Below are positions 44,432-53,697 of a DNA stretch of 64,000 nt, one piece after another (within the stretch, counting starts at the first letter, position 1; each line of letters opens with the position of its first letter). The notes under the pieces are model-generated. The model did no database searches, had not been told where the DNA came from, and worked only from the letters and a program-made list of their open reading frames with translations. The DNA comes from Sphingomonas sp. GM_Shp_1 (GTDB lineage: Bacteria > Pseudomonadota > Alphaproteobacteria > Sphingomonadales > Sphingomonadaceae), in NCBI RefSeq assembly GCF_026540895.1, contig NZ_JALNUR010000006.1, positions 62,001 to 126,000 on the forward strand, written 5' to 3'. The translations under genes were made by a program, and so were the position numbers.

Positions 44432-45520
44432 TTACTCGCCGAGCGATTTGCCGGACGGGCGGACCGGTTGAGCCTCCTCCAGCGCCTGTTCGGGATGCCG
44501 GCGATTGCTGCGCACCGATGCCCAGAAGGACAGGCCGATCAGGGTCGCGCCGATCAGGCCGGTGATCGTCTCCGGAATGTGAAAGCGTACCGACAACAGC
44601 ATGATCGCGGCCAGCGCGACGATGGCATAGAAGGCGCCGTGTTCCAGATAGCGATATTGGGTCAGCGTCCCCTTATCGACCAGCATGATCGTCATCGATC
44701 GGACGAACATCGCGCCGATGCCCAGACCCAATGCGATGATGAACAGGTTGTTCGACAAGGCGAAGGCGCCGATCACCCCGTCGAACGAGAAGCTGGCGTC
44801 CAGCACTTCCAGATACAGGAAGGCCGCGAACCCCGACCGCGCCGCCGCCCCCGTCACAGCGTCGCCATCGCCTTCCAGCAGCACGCCGATGGCATGGACC
44901 ACGATATAGGTCAGCAGGCCGAAGATGCCCGCCGTCAGGAAGGTCATCGCCTCTTCCGCCGGAATGAACTGGCCGATACCGTACAGCGCGAGCAGGACGA
45001 TCCCCATCGCCAGTCCCGAAATCCGGCGCAATGCGGTCAGCGGACGCTCGATCGGGCCGATCCAATGTTCTTCCTTCTCCTCATCGAGGAAGAAGTTGAG
45101 GCCGACCATCGCCAGGAAGCTGCCGCCGAACCCCGAAATGCCGACATGGGCCGAGGTGATGATCTGTTCATACCGGACGGGGTCGCCGGCGGCCAGCTTG
45201 ACCGCTTCGATGGGGCCCATATGCGCGGCGATCGCGACGATGGCGAGCGGGAAGACGATCCGCATCCCGAACACGGCGATCAGGATGCCCCAGGTCAGGA
45301 AGCGATGCCGCCATTTGTCGTCCATGTCGCGCAGGACGGTCGCGTTGACGACGGCATTGTCAAACGACAGCGAGACCTCCAGCACGCCCAGCACCAGGAC
45401 GATCCACAGGACGCCGAACGTACCGGGCAGGCTTCCCGTGCTCTGGAAACCCAGCCACGCCGCCGCCGCCAGGCAGAGTGCCGTGAAGAGGAAGGAACCC
45501 TTATAATATTTCAGCAGCAC
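44432..45520 (-). CDS. DUF475 / TerC-family integral membrane protein
   Basis: The 362-residue product has about nine transmembrane helices. It carries the paired TerC-superfamily motifs LGVLEVSLSFDNAVVNA (N-terminal half) and YLEVLDASFSFDGVIGAFA (C-terminal half), with conserved acidic residues inside the membrane. A cytoplasmic loop reads FFLDEEKEEHWIGPIE. TerC relatives are linked to tellurite resistance or metal (manganese) export. No tellurite genes flank it, so metal or stress homeostasis is only a suggestion. It ends with a charged tail. Confidence 0.88.
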   Translation of the reverse strand: MLLKYYKGSFLFTALCLAAAAWLGFQSTGSLPGTFGVLWIVLVLGVLEVSLSFDNAVVNATVLRDMDDKWRHRFLTWGILIAVFGMRIVFPLAIVAIAAHMGPIEAVKLAAGDPVRYEQIITSAHVGISGFGGSFLAMVGLNFFLDEEKEEHWIGPIERPLTALRRISGLAMGIVLLALYGIGQFIPAEEAMTFLTAGIFGLLTYIVVHAIGVLLEGDGDAVTGAAARSGFAAFLYLEVLDASFSFDGVIGAFALSNNLFIIALGLGIGAMFVRSMTIMLVDKGTLTQYRYLEHGAFYAIVALAAIMLLSVRFHIPETITGLIGATLIGLSFWASVRSNRRHPEQALEEAQPVRPSGKSLGE

Positions 45521-45653
45521 TCACGAATCCCCTGTCGCTTCCGCACCGACCGCACATGGCGATCCGGCGGTCGGACGGTAAAGTCCGGGCCGCTGGATTT
45601 GTTCATCGGGCAAGGGCTCTATCGCCGCGAAGCGGGATCGCGACAAGCCGCGA

Positions 45654-46433
45654 TCAGACGCGCAGGTCGCCGCCGATCAGCTGTTCCGAAACCTGCTTCG
45701 CCGCATCGCATATTTCGGCCAGGGCCTCATCCTCGCTGGCGACTGCGTCGATGATGCGGACGAAGGGCACCGTCAATACCGCGCAGGCGCGCGATCCCCG
45801 CATGATCGGCGCGGCCAGTTCGACCATGCCGAGCAGTTCGACGCTTTCCGCCTGGGCGAAACCCTGTGCCCGCATCGCATCCGCCTCGATCCGCAATTCG
45901 CTCAGCGCCTGTTCGGATAAGGGCGGATCGAACATATCCTCCCAAGCCCGGCGGGTCGCCTCCGGCTGGAATGCGTAAAGCAGGATGCCCGAGGGCGTCT
46001 CGTGCATGGGACGGCGATAGCCGACACGTACGGAGAAACCGACGGTGGTGTCCGCCTCCATGCGCGCGATCACCGACGAAGCGGCACCCGATGCGATCGC
46101 GAGATAACAGGATTGGCCGATCCGATCCGACAACAGTCGCATCTCGGGCAGCGCCTGTTCCATCAGGCTGCGGACCGGTGGGCGCTTCAGCCCCAGATGG
46201 AACAGGCGCGAGGTCATGACATAACCATCGGGACCCTGCGTCACGTAACCCCGATGTTCGAGGACCTGGATCATCCGAAACAACTCGCCTGTCGACCGCC
46301 CCAGCCGGTTGACGATGGCGCTCATCGTCAGGGGGCTTTCCTCGGCCGACAGCAGTTCGAGTATGTCCAGCCCCTTTTCCAACGCCGGCGCGCGGTAAAG
46401 GCGCTTGTCGTCAACGTCGGCAACCCTATCCAT
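45654..46433 (-). CDS. IclR-family transcription regulator
   Basis: The 259-residue regulator has an N-terminal winged helix (ALEKGLDILELLSAEESPLTMSAIVNRLGRSTGELFRMIQVLEHRGYV). It also has an IclR effector domain with SCYLAIASGAASSVIARME and GILLYAFQ segments. The ATG at 46433 is preferred; the longer frame upstream has no ribosome site. It lies 126 bases after nagE on the same strand but is probably a separate unit. Targets are not evident. A 7-bp GATCGCG/CGCGATC hairpin overlaps its stop. Confidence 0.9.
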   Translation of the reverse strand: MDRVADVDDKRLYRAPALEKGLDILELLSAEESPLTMSAIVNRLGRSTGELFRMIQVLEHRGYVTQGPDGYVMTSRLFHLGLKRPPVRSLMEQALPEMRLLSDRIGQSCYLAIASGAASSVIARMEADTTVGFSVRVGYRRPMHETPSGILLYAFQPEATRRAWEDMFDPPLSEQALSELRIEADAMRAQGFAQAESVELLGMVELAAPIMRGSRACAVLTVPFVRIIDAVASEDEALAEICDAAKQVSEQLIGGDLRV

Positions 46434-46559
46434 AATCAAGCGGGAATCTCCATCGCGATCCCAGTACCGCCCGGTCGGAATCGCTCCATGCAACGTTCCG
46501 CGACGCCTACTCCGATTGCCCAATGGGCGGCAATATCATAAACTTAAATCCAACTTAGT

Positions 46560-48287
46560 TTAACCGTCGAGCAGATGAACGACGTTCCGCCCGACGCGCG
46601 CCAGCCCCCGCGCAGACGACGGAAGCTCGGCCGCAACCTTGGCGTCGTCCTTCAGTTCGACGCGCCAACGCCCGGCATATCGGGTGACCGACAGAATGTT
46701 GTCCGATCCGCCCAGGACGCGCGCCAGCGCATCGGGCAAAGTTTCCGGCTTCGCGGCCACGGGGGCGGATACCGCCGGGTCGGCGGCAATCGGTGAAGCG
46801 GTTACACGCGCCGCCGACGCCGCGATCGGCCCCGACTCCATCGCCGCCCGCATCTCCATCGCAACCGTATCGGCCACCGGACCCAGCACGACCTGCACCC
46901 CGTTCGCAGAGGGTCGCAATATGCCACGCGCGCCCAGTCGCTTCAATCCGGGCTCGTCAACCTGGGCCGGATCGGCCACGATCAGGCGCAGGCGCGTGGT
47001 GCAGGCGGCAACCTCGGTCAGGTTGGCGCTGCCCCCCATCGCGGCGACGAAGGAGGCGCCCCGCCCGCCCTCGACCGCAGACCCGGCCTCGTTCGCCGTA
47101 TCGCCCTCGGCCACCGCCTCGACATCGCGGCCCGGCGTCTGAAGGTTCCAGCGGCGAATGGCGAAGCGGAACACGGCATAATAGATGAGCGCATAGGCCG
47201 CCCCGACAGGGATCAGCAGCAACGGCTTGGTCGCCTGTCCGAAGTTCAGCACATAGTCGAACAGCCCGGCCGAAAAGCCATAGCCCAGCCGCACGCCCAG
47301 CGCGTTCATCAGCGCTTCCGACAGGCCGGTCAGAACGGCGTGGAAGGCGTAGAGGACGGGCGCGAGGAACATGAAGCTGAATTCGATCGGCTCGGTCACG
47401 CCGGTCAGGAACGACATCAACGCCAGGCTGAACAGCATCCCGCCGACCGCCTTCTTCCGCTCCGGCAGCGCCTCGTGATACATGGCGAGGCAGGCGGCGG
47501 GCAGGCCGAACATCATGACCGGGAAGAAACCGCTCATGAACGCGCCCGCCGTCGGGTCGCCCGCGAAGAAGCGGTTCAGGTCGCCGGTCTTGCCGTGGAA
47601 GTCGCCGACCACGAAATAGGCGACGGTGTTCAGGATATGATGGAGGCCGGTGACGATCAGCAGCCGGTTGAGCACGCCGAACGCGAACAGCCCCAGGCCA
47701 CCGGCCTGCACCACGCCCTGGCTGAGGCCATCGATCCCGGCATTGACGGGCCCGAACGCCACGCCCAGCAGGCCCGCCAGCGCAAGGCCCGCAATCCCCG
47801 AGATGATCGGCACGAACCGCCGACCGCCAAAGAAAGCCAGATATTCCGGCATCTTGATCGTGGCGAAACGATTGTAGAAGCTGCCGCCGATCAATCCTCC
47901 GACGATCCCGACCGGCACGTCGAATTTGTGAACCGCCTTGGTCCGCCACGCGGCATCGATCGTCGCGGCGATATCCTTGGCCAGCCCCGCACCGGTACCC
48001 GGCGGCGGCACGACCAGCGTCTCGGCGCCCTTGATGGTGACGAGGTAGCAGGTGATCCCCGCCAGCGCCGCCGCGCCATTGCCGTCGCGGGCAAAGGCGG
48101 TGGCGACGCCGACCGCGAACAACAGGCCGAGATTGTCGAAGATCGCATTGCCGGCATTGGCCATGAAGGCGATGTTCAGCAGGTCGGGCTGCCCCAGCCG
48201 GAGCAGCAAGCCCGCCACCGGCAGGACCGCAATGGGCAGCATCAGCGCCCGACCGAGCGATTGAAGCGAGGCCATGGGCGAGCTCAT
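46560..48287 (-). CDS. nagE: PTS N-acetylglucosamine transporter EIICB with extra degenerate IIB domain
   Basis: This is the membrane permease of the phosphotransferase system that imports and phosphorylates GlcNAc. The 575-residue product has an EIIC domain (about 1-380; ten or so helices; NAGNAIFDNLGLLFAVGVA, TGLHHILNTVAYF, TGVTEPIEFSFMFLAP). It is followed by an EIIB domain (about 415-485) with phospho-cysteine Cys429 in AACTTRLRL. A further domain (518-575) aligns with IIB (VTRYAGRWRVEL), but Tyr537 replaces the cysteine. EIIA is supplied by the upstream fused protein. The ATG overlaps the nagF stop by 4 bases. Confidence 0.92.
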   Translation of the reverse strand: MSSPMASLQSLGRALMLPIAVLPVAGLLLRLGQPDLLNIAFMANAGNAIFDNLGLLFAVGVATAFARDGNGAAALAGITCYLVTIKGAETLVVPPPGTGAGLAKDIAATIDAAWRTKAVHKFDVPVGIVGGLIGGSFYNRFATIKMPEYLAFFGGRRFVPIISGIAGLALAGLLGVAFGPVNAGIDGLSQGVVQAGGLGLFAFGVLNRLLIVTGLHHILNTVAYFVVGDFHGKTGDLNRFFAGDPTAGAFMSGFFPVMMFGLPAACLAMYHEALPERKKAVGGMLFSLALMSFLTGVTEPIEFSFMFLAPVLYAFHAVLTGLSEALMNALGVRLGYGFSAGLFDYVLNFGQATKPLLLIPVGAAYALIYYAVFRFAIRRWNLQTPGRDVEAVAEGDTANEAGSAVEGGRGASFVAAMGGSANLTEVAACTTRLRLIVADPAQVDEPGLKRLGARGILRPSANGVQVVLGPVADTVAMEMRAAMESGPIAASAARVTASPIAADPAVSAPVAAKPETLPDALARVLGGSDNILSVTRYAGRWRVELKDDAKVAAELPSSARGLARVGRNVVHLLDG

Positions 48288-50734
48288 GCGCCGATCTCCT
48301 GAAGCATCTTGGTGATATGCGCGCGCACCGCCGGGGCGGAGGGCAGCGCGAGCGCCTGCATCGCCGCCGCGCGGCAACGCGCGAGGTCGAGTTTGCCGAC
48401 CAGCGCCTTGATCGCGGCGACGCGCGCCGGGGGCACCGACAATTCGGTCACGCCCAGCCCCAGCAGGATGGGCACCGCCAGCCGGTCGGCGGCGAGCGAT
48501 CCGCACACCCCCACCGGCGTATCGTTTCGCGCCGCGCCGTCGCAGGTCGCACCGATCAGCCGCAGCACCGCCGGATGAAGGCCGTCGACCCCCGCCGCCA
48601 CCGCCGCGTTGCCGCGATCCATGGCGAGCGTGTACTGGGTCAGGTCGTTGGTCCCGATCGAGAAAAAGTCCGCCTTGCGCGCGAGGATATCGGCGGAGAT
48701 CGCGGCGGCGGGCGTTTCGATCATCACACCGACCTCGGCCTTTCCACCCTGTCGCTCGACGACCGCACGGACCGCCTCCAGTTCCGACAGGCTGGCGACC
48801 ATCGGCGCCATGATCCGGCATGGCTGGCGGACCGACAGGATCGCCCCGACCTGATCCTCCAGCAACTGCGGATCGGCCAGCGACACACGAATGCCGCGCA
48901 GGCCCAGCGCCGGGTTCTCCTCGACGGGCAGGTCCATATAGGGCGCGGGCTTGTCGCCGCCGACGTCGAGCAGCCGGACGATCATCGGCCTGTCGCCCAG
49001 CGCATCGGCGATCGCCTGATAATCCTTCGCCTGTTCCTCGCGGGTCGGCGCGGTGGCGCGGTCCAGGAACAGGAATTCGGTGCGCAACAGGCCACAGCCC
49101 TCCGCGCCTTCCCGCACCGCCGCCTCGGCATCGGCGACCGAGCCGAGATTGGCGAACATCTCGATCCGGGTGCCGTCGAGCGTGCGGCAAGGACCTTGCG
49201 CGGCGCGGGCGGCCTCCATCTCGGCCTTGCGGCGGGCGATGGTGTCGCGCACCTCCGCTTGCGCCTCCGCATCCGCGTCGGGATCGATCAGGCCACGATC
49301 GGCGTCGAGGATGATGACGCGGCTATCCTCCAATACCGCCAGCGGATCGCCGAACGCCACCGCCATCGGCAGGCCCATGCCCGCCGCCAATATGGCCGCG
49401 TGCGAGGTCGGCCCGCCCCGGACCAGCGCGATGCCCGCGACGCTGGCGGCGTCGAGCGCGGCGACCTGGCTGGGCAGCAGGTCTTCGGCAACCAGGATCG
49501 CCCCGGCGGGGACGCTGGGCCCCTCGATCGGCAATCCGGCCAGGGCGGCCAGGACATGACGTTCCAGATCGCGCAGATCGTCGGCCCGCTCGGCAATGCG
49601 CCGGTCGCCGCTCGACAGAAGAATCGCGACCTGTTCGGCGATCGCCTCCTGCCACGCCACGCCCGCGCTGAGGCCCCGGCCGATCGCCGCCGATGCCGCC
49701 TCGCCGAGCGTCGGATCGGACAGCATCGCGCCGTGCGCGGCCATCACCCCACCACGCGCGCCACCGGCGGTGGCGGCCTGCTCCAGCCCTTCGCGGACGC
49801 GGGCCAGCGCATCGTTCAGCTTCGCGGCTTCTTCGTCCGCCGATCCGGCGACCGTCTCGACCGGGATGGCCGCACGGGTCAGGCGGTGGATCGGTCCCAC
49901 CGCCAGCCCCGGCGCGGCGGGGACGCCGCCCAGCCCCGGCCCCTCGGCACGGGCAGGTTCGGGCGCCTCCATCGGAGTCTCTTCCACCGTGGCGTCGTTC
50001 AGGAACGCAATGACATCGGCCAGCGCGACGGCGGCCTGCGCGCCGCTCGCCTCGATCCGAACCGTCGCGCCATGGCCCAGGCCCAGCCCGAGCAATCCGA
50101 CCGCGCTCAGCGCCGAGGCATGGCGATCGCCATGGTATAGCGTGACCTTCGCCTCATGCCGCCGCACCGCCTCGACCAGTCGCGCGGCGGGGCGGGCGTG
50201 AAGGCCGTGCGACAGTGCGACGACCGTTTCCTGCACCAGCGTCTCGCCACCGGCGACGCTCTCGACGGCCTCACCCGCGAGCGGCACGACGCGCAACAGC
50301 GGATCGCCGACGGCGACCAGCCCCTTGGCGATCAACTCGACACCATAGCGCGTGGCATCGGCGACGATGATCGGCGTCACCACCGCGGGCGCGTTCTGGA
50401 CCAGATGGTCGAGGTCGAAGCGGATCAGCGGCTGCCCCGCCAGCACCTTCGCCCCCGCCTGCACGTGCGGGGTCAGCCCCTGGCCGCCCAGCGACACGGT
50501 GTCGATGCCGATATGGCAGATCAGCTCATAGCCATCGGTGCTGCGCAGGGTGACCGCGTGCCCCGCCTCGTGCACGGTCAGGACGACCGCGTCGCAGGGG
50601 GCGCAGAGCGTGTCGTTCACCGGGTCGATCGCGATGCCATCGCCCAGCATCTTCTCGGCGAAAACCGCGTCCGGCACATCCGCCAGCGGCGTCACCCAAC
50701 CCGCCAGAGGAGCAAAAACGGTCAGGTCACTCAT
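48284..50734 (-). CDS. nagF: Fused PTS protein EIIA-HPr-EI
   Basis: The 816-residue protein joins three phosphotransferase parts. EIIA of the glucose/GlcNAc type (1-150) has LCAPCDAVV, partner His59 and phospho-His74 in CHIGIDTVSLGG. HPr (about 165-250) has phospho-His179 in SHGLHARPAARLV. Enzyme I (about 265-816) has phospho-His445 in GGPTSHAAI, the PEP-site segments GCGLLRTEFLF and ARKADFFSIGTNDLTQY, and the catalytic cysteine in VGVCGSLAAD. It passes phosphate from PEP to NagE. The start at ATG 50734 follows GH2 by 53 bases. Confidence 0.95.
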   Translation of the reverse strand: MSDLTVFAPLAGWVTPLADVPDAVFAEKMLGDGIAIDPVNDTLCAPCDAVVLTVHEAGHAVTLRSTDGYELICHIGIDTVSLGGQGLTPHVQAGAKVLAGQPLIRFDLDHLVQNAPAVVTPIIVADATRYGVELIAKGLVAVGDPLLRVVPLAGEAVESVAGGETLVQETVVALSHGLHARPAARLVEAVRRHEAKVTLYHGDRHASALSAVGLLGLGLGHGATVRIEASGAQAAVALADVIAFLNDATVEETPMEAPEPARAEGPGLGGVPAAPGLAVGPIHRLTRAAIPVETVAGSADEEAAKLNDALARVREGLEQAATAGGARGGVMAAHGAMLSDPTLGEAASAAIGRGLSAGVAWQEAIAEQVAILLSSGDRRIAERADDLRDLERHVLAALAGLPIEGPSVPAGAILVAEDLLPSQVAALDAASVAGIALVRGGPTSHAAILAAGMGLPMAVAFGDPLAVLEDSRVIILDADRGLIDPDADAEAQAEVRDTIARRKAEMEAARAAQGPCRTLDGTRIEMFANLGSVADAEAAVREGAEGCGLLRTEFLFLDRATAPTREEQAKDYQAIADALGDRPMIVRLLDVGGDKPAPYMDLPVEENPALGLRGIRVSLADPQLLEDQVGAILSVRQPCRIMAPMVASLSELEAVRAVVERQGGKAEVGVMIETPAAAISADILARKADFFSIGTNDLTQYTLAMDRGNAAVAAGVDGLHPAVLRLIGATCDGAARNDTPVGVCGSLAADRLAVPILLGLGVTELSVPPARVAAIKALVGKLDLARCRAAAMQALALPSAPAVRAHITKMLQEIGA

Positions 50735-50787
50735 TGCAGTCACTTTCGCCAAATCGCTTCCTCTGTCGGTCGAACATGCGCCGCCGG

Positions 50788-53697
50788 TCAGCGGTCGCGC
50801 ACCGACACCCGGCCCAGCAGGCCGCTCTCGATATTGCCCAGCCCCGCGACGATCAGGACGATCGTCCGCTTGCCCGCCCCCGGCGCCAGCGGCGCGACGA
50901 GCGGGCCGGGCTGCGGATCTCGCTTTTCCGCGACCATCTTCCCATCGACCCACAGGCTGGCCATGCCGCCGACCGAGGCGAAGCGGATCTCGCCGCCCCG
51001 CGCCGCCACCGCATGGCGCGGCGTCATCACGGTGCGATAGACGCGGTATCCCGCCGCCTCCGCCGGGGTCGGCGTGCCCGCCCGGACAAAGGCCCAGCCG
51101 TTATTGTCGTTCGAGGCGGGGGCGAAATCGGGCGAGGGCCTGGTATCCTGCCGCTCCGACCGCCGCCAATCGCGCAGGTCCATGTCGCCCGCCGCCACCG
51201 GCACCTGCGCGCGCGGGACCACGCCCAGCCGATCGAGCCGCAGGGTGGCCGGCTTCAACCCGTCCGCCGTCGCCCGTATCACGATCCGCCCACGCCCGGT
51301 ATCGGGCCGCACGATCATCTGCGCTAGACCGTTGAACAGCGAGCGCTGATTGCCCTTTTCGGGTTCGTGGCTGTTGGGATCGCCATTGCCGACACCGATG
51401 ATCGCCCCGCCGTCTATGGTGAAGCGGCTCATCAGATTGGCGGTGGGGATGTGGCGCCCCTTGGCATCGACCGCGTCGATGGTGATCGCCTGCGCATCCT
51501 CGGTATCGCCCGCCATCACGGTGCGCGCCGGGGTCAGGCGGAGCGCGACCGGCGCGCCGGTGGTCTCATGCGCGGTCCGCGCCACCTCGCGCCCGTCGCG
51601 ATAGGCGATCGCCTCGATCCGGCCCGGCGCGTACGGCACGGTCCATTCATTGCCCATCAGCCGGTCGACCGCCGCCTCGCCCACCGTCTTGCCGTTCAGG
51701 CGAAGGACGACGCGCTCGGCATTGGACAGGACCATGACCTTGGTCGGCTTGCCCTCACGCCCCGGCCAGGTCCAGTGCGGGGCGATCGCCACCACCGGCA
51801 GATCATCGACCCAGGCGGCACGGTGGATATCGAAGGCGGTCTTGGGGAAGCCGCACAGATCCATGATGCCGAAGAAGCTGGCGATGGTCGGCCATTCATA
51901 GGGCGTCGGCTCGCCATGATAGTCGAAGCCGGTCCACACGAAGCCGCCCGCGACATAGGGCCGGTCGGCGATCTTCTTCCATGCGATACGGTGCGTCGCG
52001 CCCCAGCTTGCCGCCTCGTCGTCATAGCTGGAGGCGATGTGGCGCGCGGGGTCGCTCTCGAACGCGCCGCGCGTCATGAAGGCGCTGGTATCCTCCGAGC
52101 TGGTCATCGGCTTGGTCGGATTGAGCTGATGATAGCGGTCGTAATCGCCCTGATAGTAATTGAACCCGGTCACATCGACGACCTGCGCGACGTTGATCGG
52201 GTTGAAGAACGCCCCGTTCATCGCCGCCGTCACCGGGCGGCTGTCGTCCAGCGCACGCACCCAGTGGGCCATCCGCTTGACCATCTCGACGCCCGAGGGC
52301 GTGCCCTGCATCGGTTCCTCATTGAAGACCGACCACAGGATGACGCTGGGATGATTGCGGTCGCGGCGGACCAGCCATTCCAGTTGCGCGCGAAATTCGG
52401 GCGCGGGGTTGAACTGGCGGTTCTCGTCCATCACGACCAGACCCAGCCGGTCGCACCAGTCGAGAAGCTCCGGCGTCGGCGCATTGTGGCTGGAGCGGAC
52501 CGCGTTGCAGCCCATCGCCTTCAACCGCTCCAACCGCCAGCCGATCAGCGCATCGGGGATCGCGGTGCCCACGCCCGCATGATCCTGATGCAGGCAGACG
52601 CCCTTCAGCTTGACCGGCTTTTCGTTGAGGAAAAAGCCCTTGTCCGCATCGAAGCGGATGGTGCGAAAGCCGATCGGCACGCGGCGCTCATCGACCATCT
52701 GCCCATCGCGGAGCAGCCGGACATGCAGGGTGTAGAGCGTCGGCCGCTCGATCGACCAGAGCGTCGGATCGCTGACCGGCAGGTCCAGCGTCGCGGTCCC
52801 CTCGTCCAGCGACGGCACGCTCGCCTGCGCCTGACCCGTGGCGACCACGCGGCCCTGCGGATCGAGCAGCCGGGCCTCGACCGTGATCGGGGTTTCCGTG
52901 GGGGCGATGCTGGTCAGCGTCGTGGTGACGGGGACATGCCAGCCGCCATCGGCGCGGCGGCGGGGATCGCCATGCACGCCGTCGGTCGCGATCGACACCG
53001 GCGCATAATCGCCCAGCCAGACATGGCGGTAGAGCCCGGCGCCCTCATACCACCAGCCCTCCATGGCATTGGCGTCGACGCGGACCGCGACGACATTGGC
53101 CTCGTCCCCGAACCGCGCGAAAGGCGTCAGGTCGATGCGGATCGCGCTGTAGCCCGAGAAATTGTGCGAGACGACGCTGCCATTGACCCATACGGTGGCA
53201 TTGGTCGCGACGCCGCCGAACTCCAGCTCGATCCGGCGACCGCGAAGCGCGGGGTCCAGCCGGAAGGTGCGGCGATACCAGCCGATGCCGCGCGCGCGAT
53301 AGCCTTGCGCGACATTGGCGGTCTTCTCGAACGGCTGGAACGAGGCCCAGTCGTGCGGCAGGTCGACCGATTGCCAGTCGCTGTCGTCAAAATCGACCGC
53401 CGCGGCGCCGCGCGCATTACCCGCCTTGACCGAGGCATAGGTCGCGTCATGCGTTTCCAGCGGCGCAGGCTCGACATCGCCCTCATAGAACATCCAACCG
53501 CGATCCATCAGCACGCGCGCCGGGTCCTGCACCGGCAGGGCGGCGGGAAGCGTGTCGACCGGTTCGGGCATGGGAAGCGCGCCGGCTCCATCCGCCGGGC
53601 GGCGCCGTGCGGCGAAGACGGGCATGGGGGCGATCCCCCCGACCAGTCCGACGACGGCGCTGCCCAGCAGCAGCAGTTCGCGGCGCGCGACGGTCAT
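50788..53697 (-). CDS. GH2 glycosidase (beta-galactosidase/glucuronidase family), Tat-type signal
   Basis: The 969-residue product starts MTVARRELLLLGSAVVGLVGG, a twin-arginine signal, so it is probably exported folded. GH2 domains follow: a sugar-binding jelly roll (GIGWYRRTFRLDPALRGRR), an immunoglobulin-like domain, and a TIM barrel. The acid/base Glu is in ILWSVFNEEPM and the likely nucleophile Glu in MTSSEDTSAF. C-terminal domains include DUF4982-like (PTKVMVLSNAERVVLRLNG) and further beta folds. It overlaps nagA by 4 bases, so the operon probably degrades a beta-linked, GlcNAc-containing glycan. Specificity is unproven. Confidence 0.9.
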   Translation of the reverse strand: MTVARRELLLLGSAVVGLVGGIAPMPVFAARRRPADGAGALPMPEPVDTLPAALPVQDPARVLMDRGWMFYEGDVEPAPLETHDATYASVKAGNARGAAAVDFDDSDWQSVDLPHDWASFQPFEKTANVAQGYRARGIGWYRRTFRLDPALRGRRIELEFGGVATNATVWVNGSVVSHNFSGYSAIRIDLTPFARFGDEANVVAVRVDANAMEGWWYEGAGLYRHVWLGDYAPVSIATDGVHGDPRRRADGGWHVPVTTTLTSIAPTETPITVEARLLDPQGRVVATGQAQASVPSLDEGTATLDLPVSDPTLWSIERPTLYTLHVRLLRDGQMVDERRVPIGFRTIRFDADKGFFLNEKPVKLKGVCLHQDHAGVGTAIPDALIGWRLERLKAMGCNAVRSSHNAPTPELLDWCDRLGLVVMDENRQFNPAPEFRAQLEWLVRRDRNHPSVILWSVFNEEPMQGTPSGVEMVKRMAHWVRALDDSRPVTAAMNGAFFNPINVAQVVDVTGFNYYQGDYDRYHQLNPTKPMTSSEDTSAFMTRGAFESDPARHIASSYDDEAASWGATHRIAWKKIADRPYVAGGFVWTGFDYHGEPTPYEWPTIASFFGIMDLCGFPKTAFDIHRAAWVDDLPVVAIAPHWTWPGREGKPTKVMVLSNAERVVLRLNGKTVGEAAVDRLMGNEWTVPYAPGRIEAIAYRDGREVARTAHETTGAPVALRLTPARTVMAGDTEDAQAITIDAVDAKGRHIPTANLMSRFTIDGGAIIGVGNGDPNSHEPEKGNQRSLFNGLAQMIVRPDTGRGRIVIRATADGLKPATLRLDRLGVVPRAQVPVAAGDMDLRDWRRSERQDTRPSPDFAPASNDNNGWAFVRAGTPTPAEAAGYRVYRTVMTPRHAVAARGGEIRFASVGGMASLWVDGKMVAEKRDPQPGPLVAPLAPGAGKRTIVLIVAGLGNIESGLLGRVSVRDR

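Noticed and set aside
46560-46737. C-terminal NagE domain as an EIIA domain
   Set aside because: Its size and pattern align with IIB and it lacks EIIA histidines; EIIA is clearly in the fused NagF.
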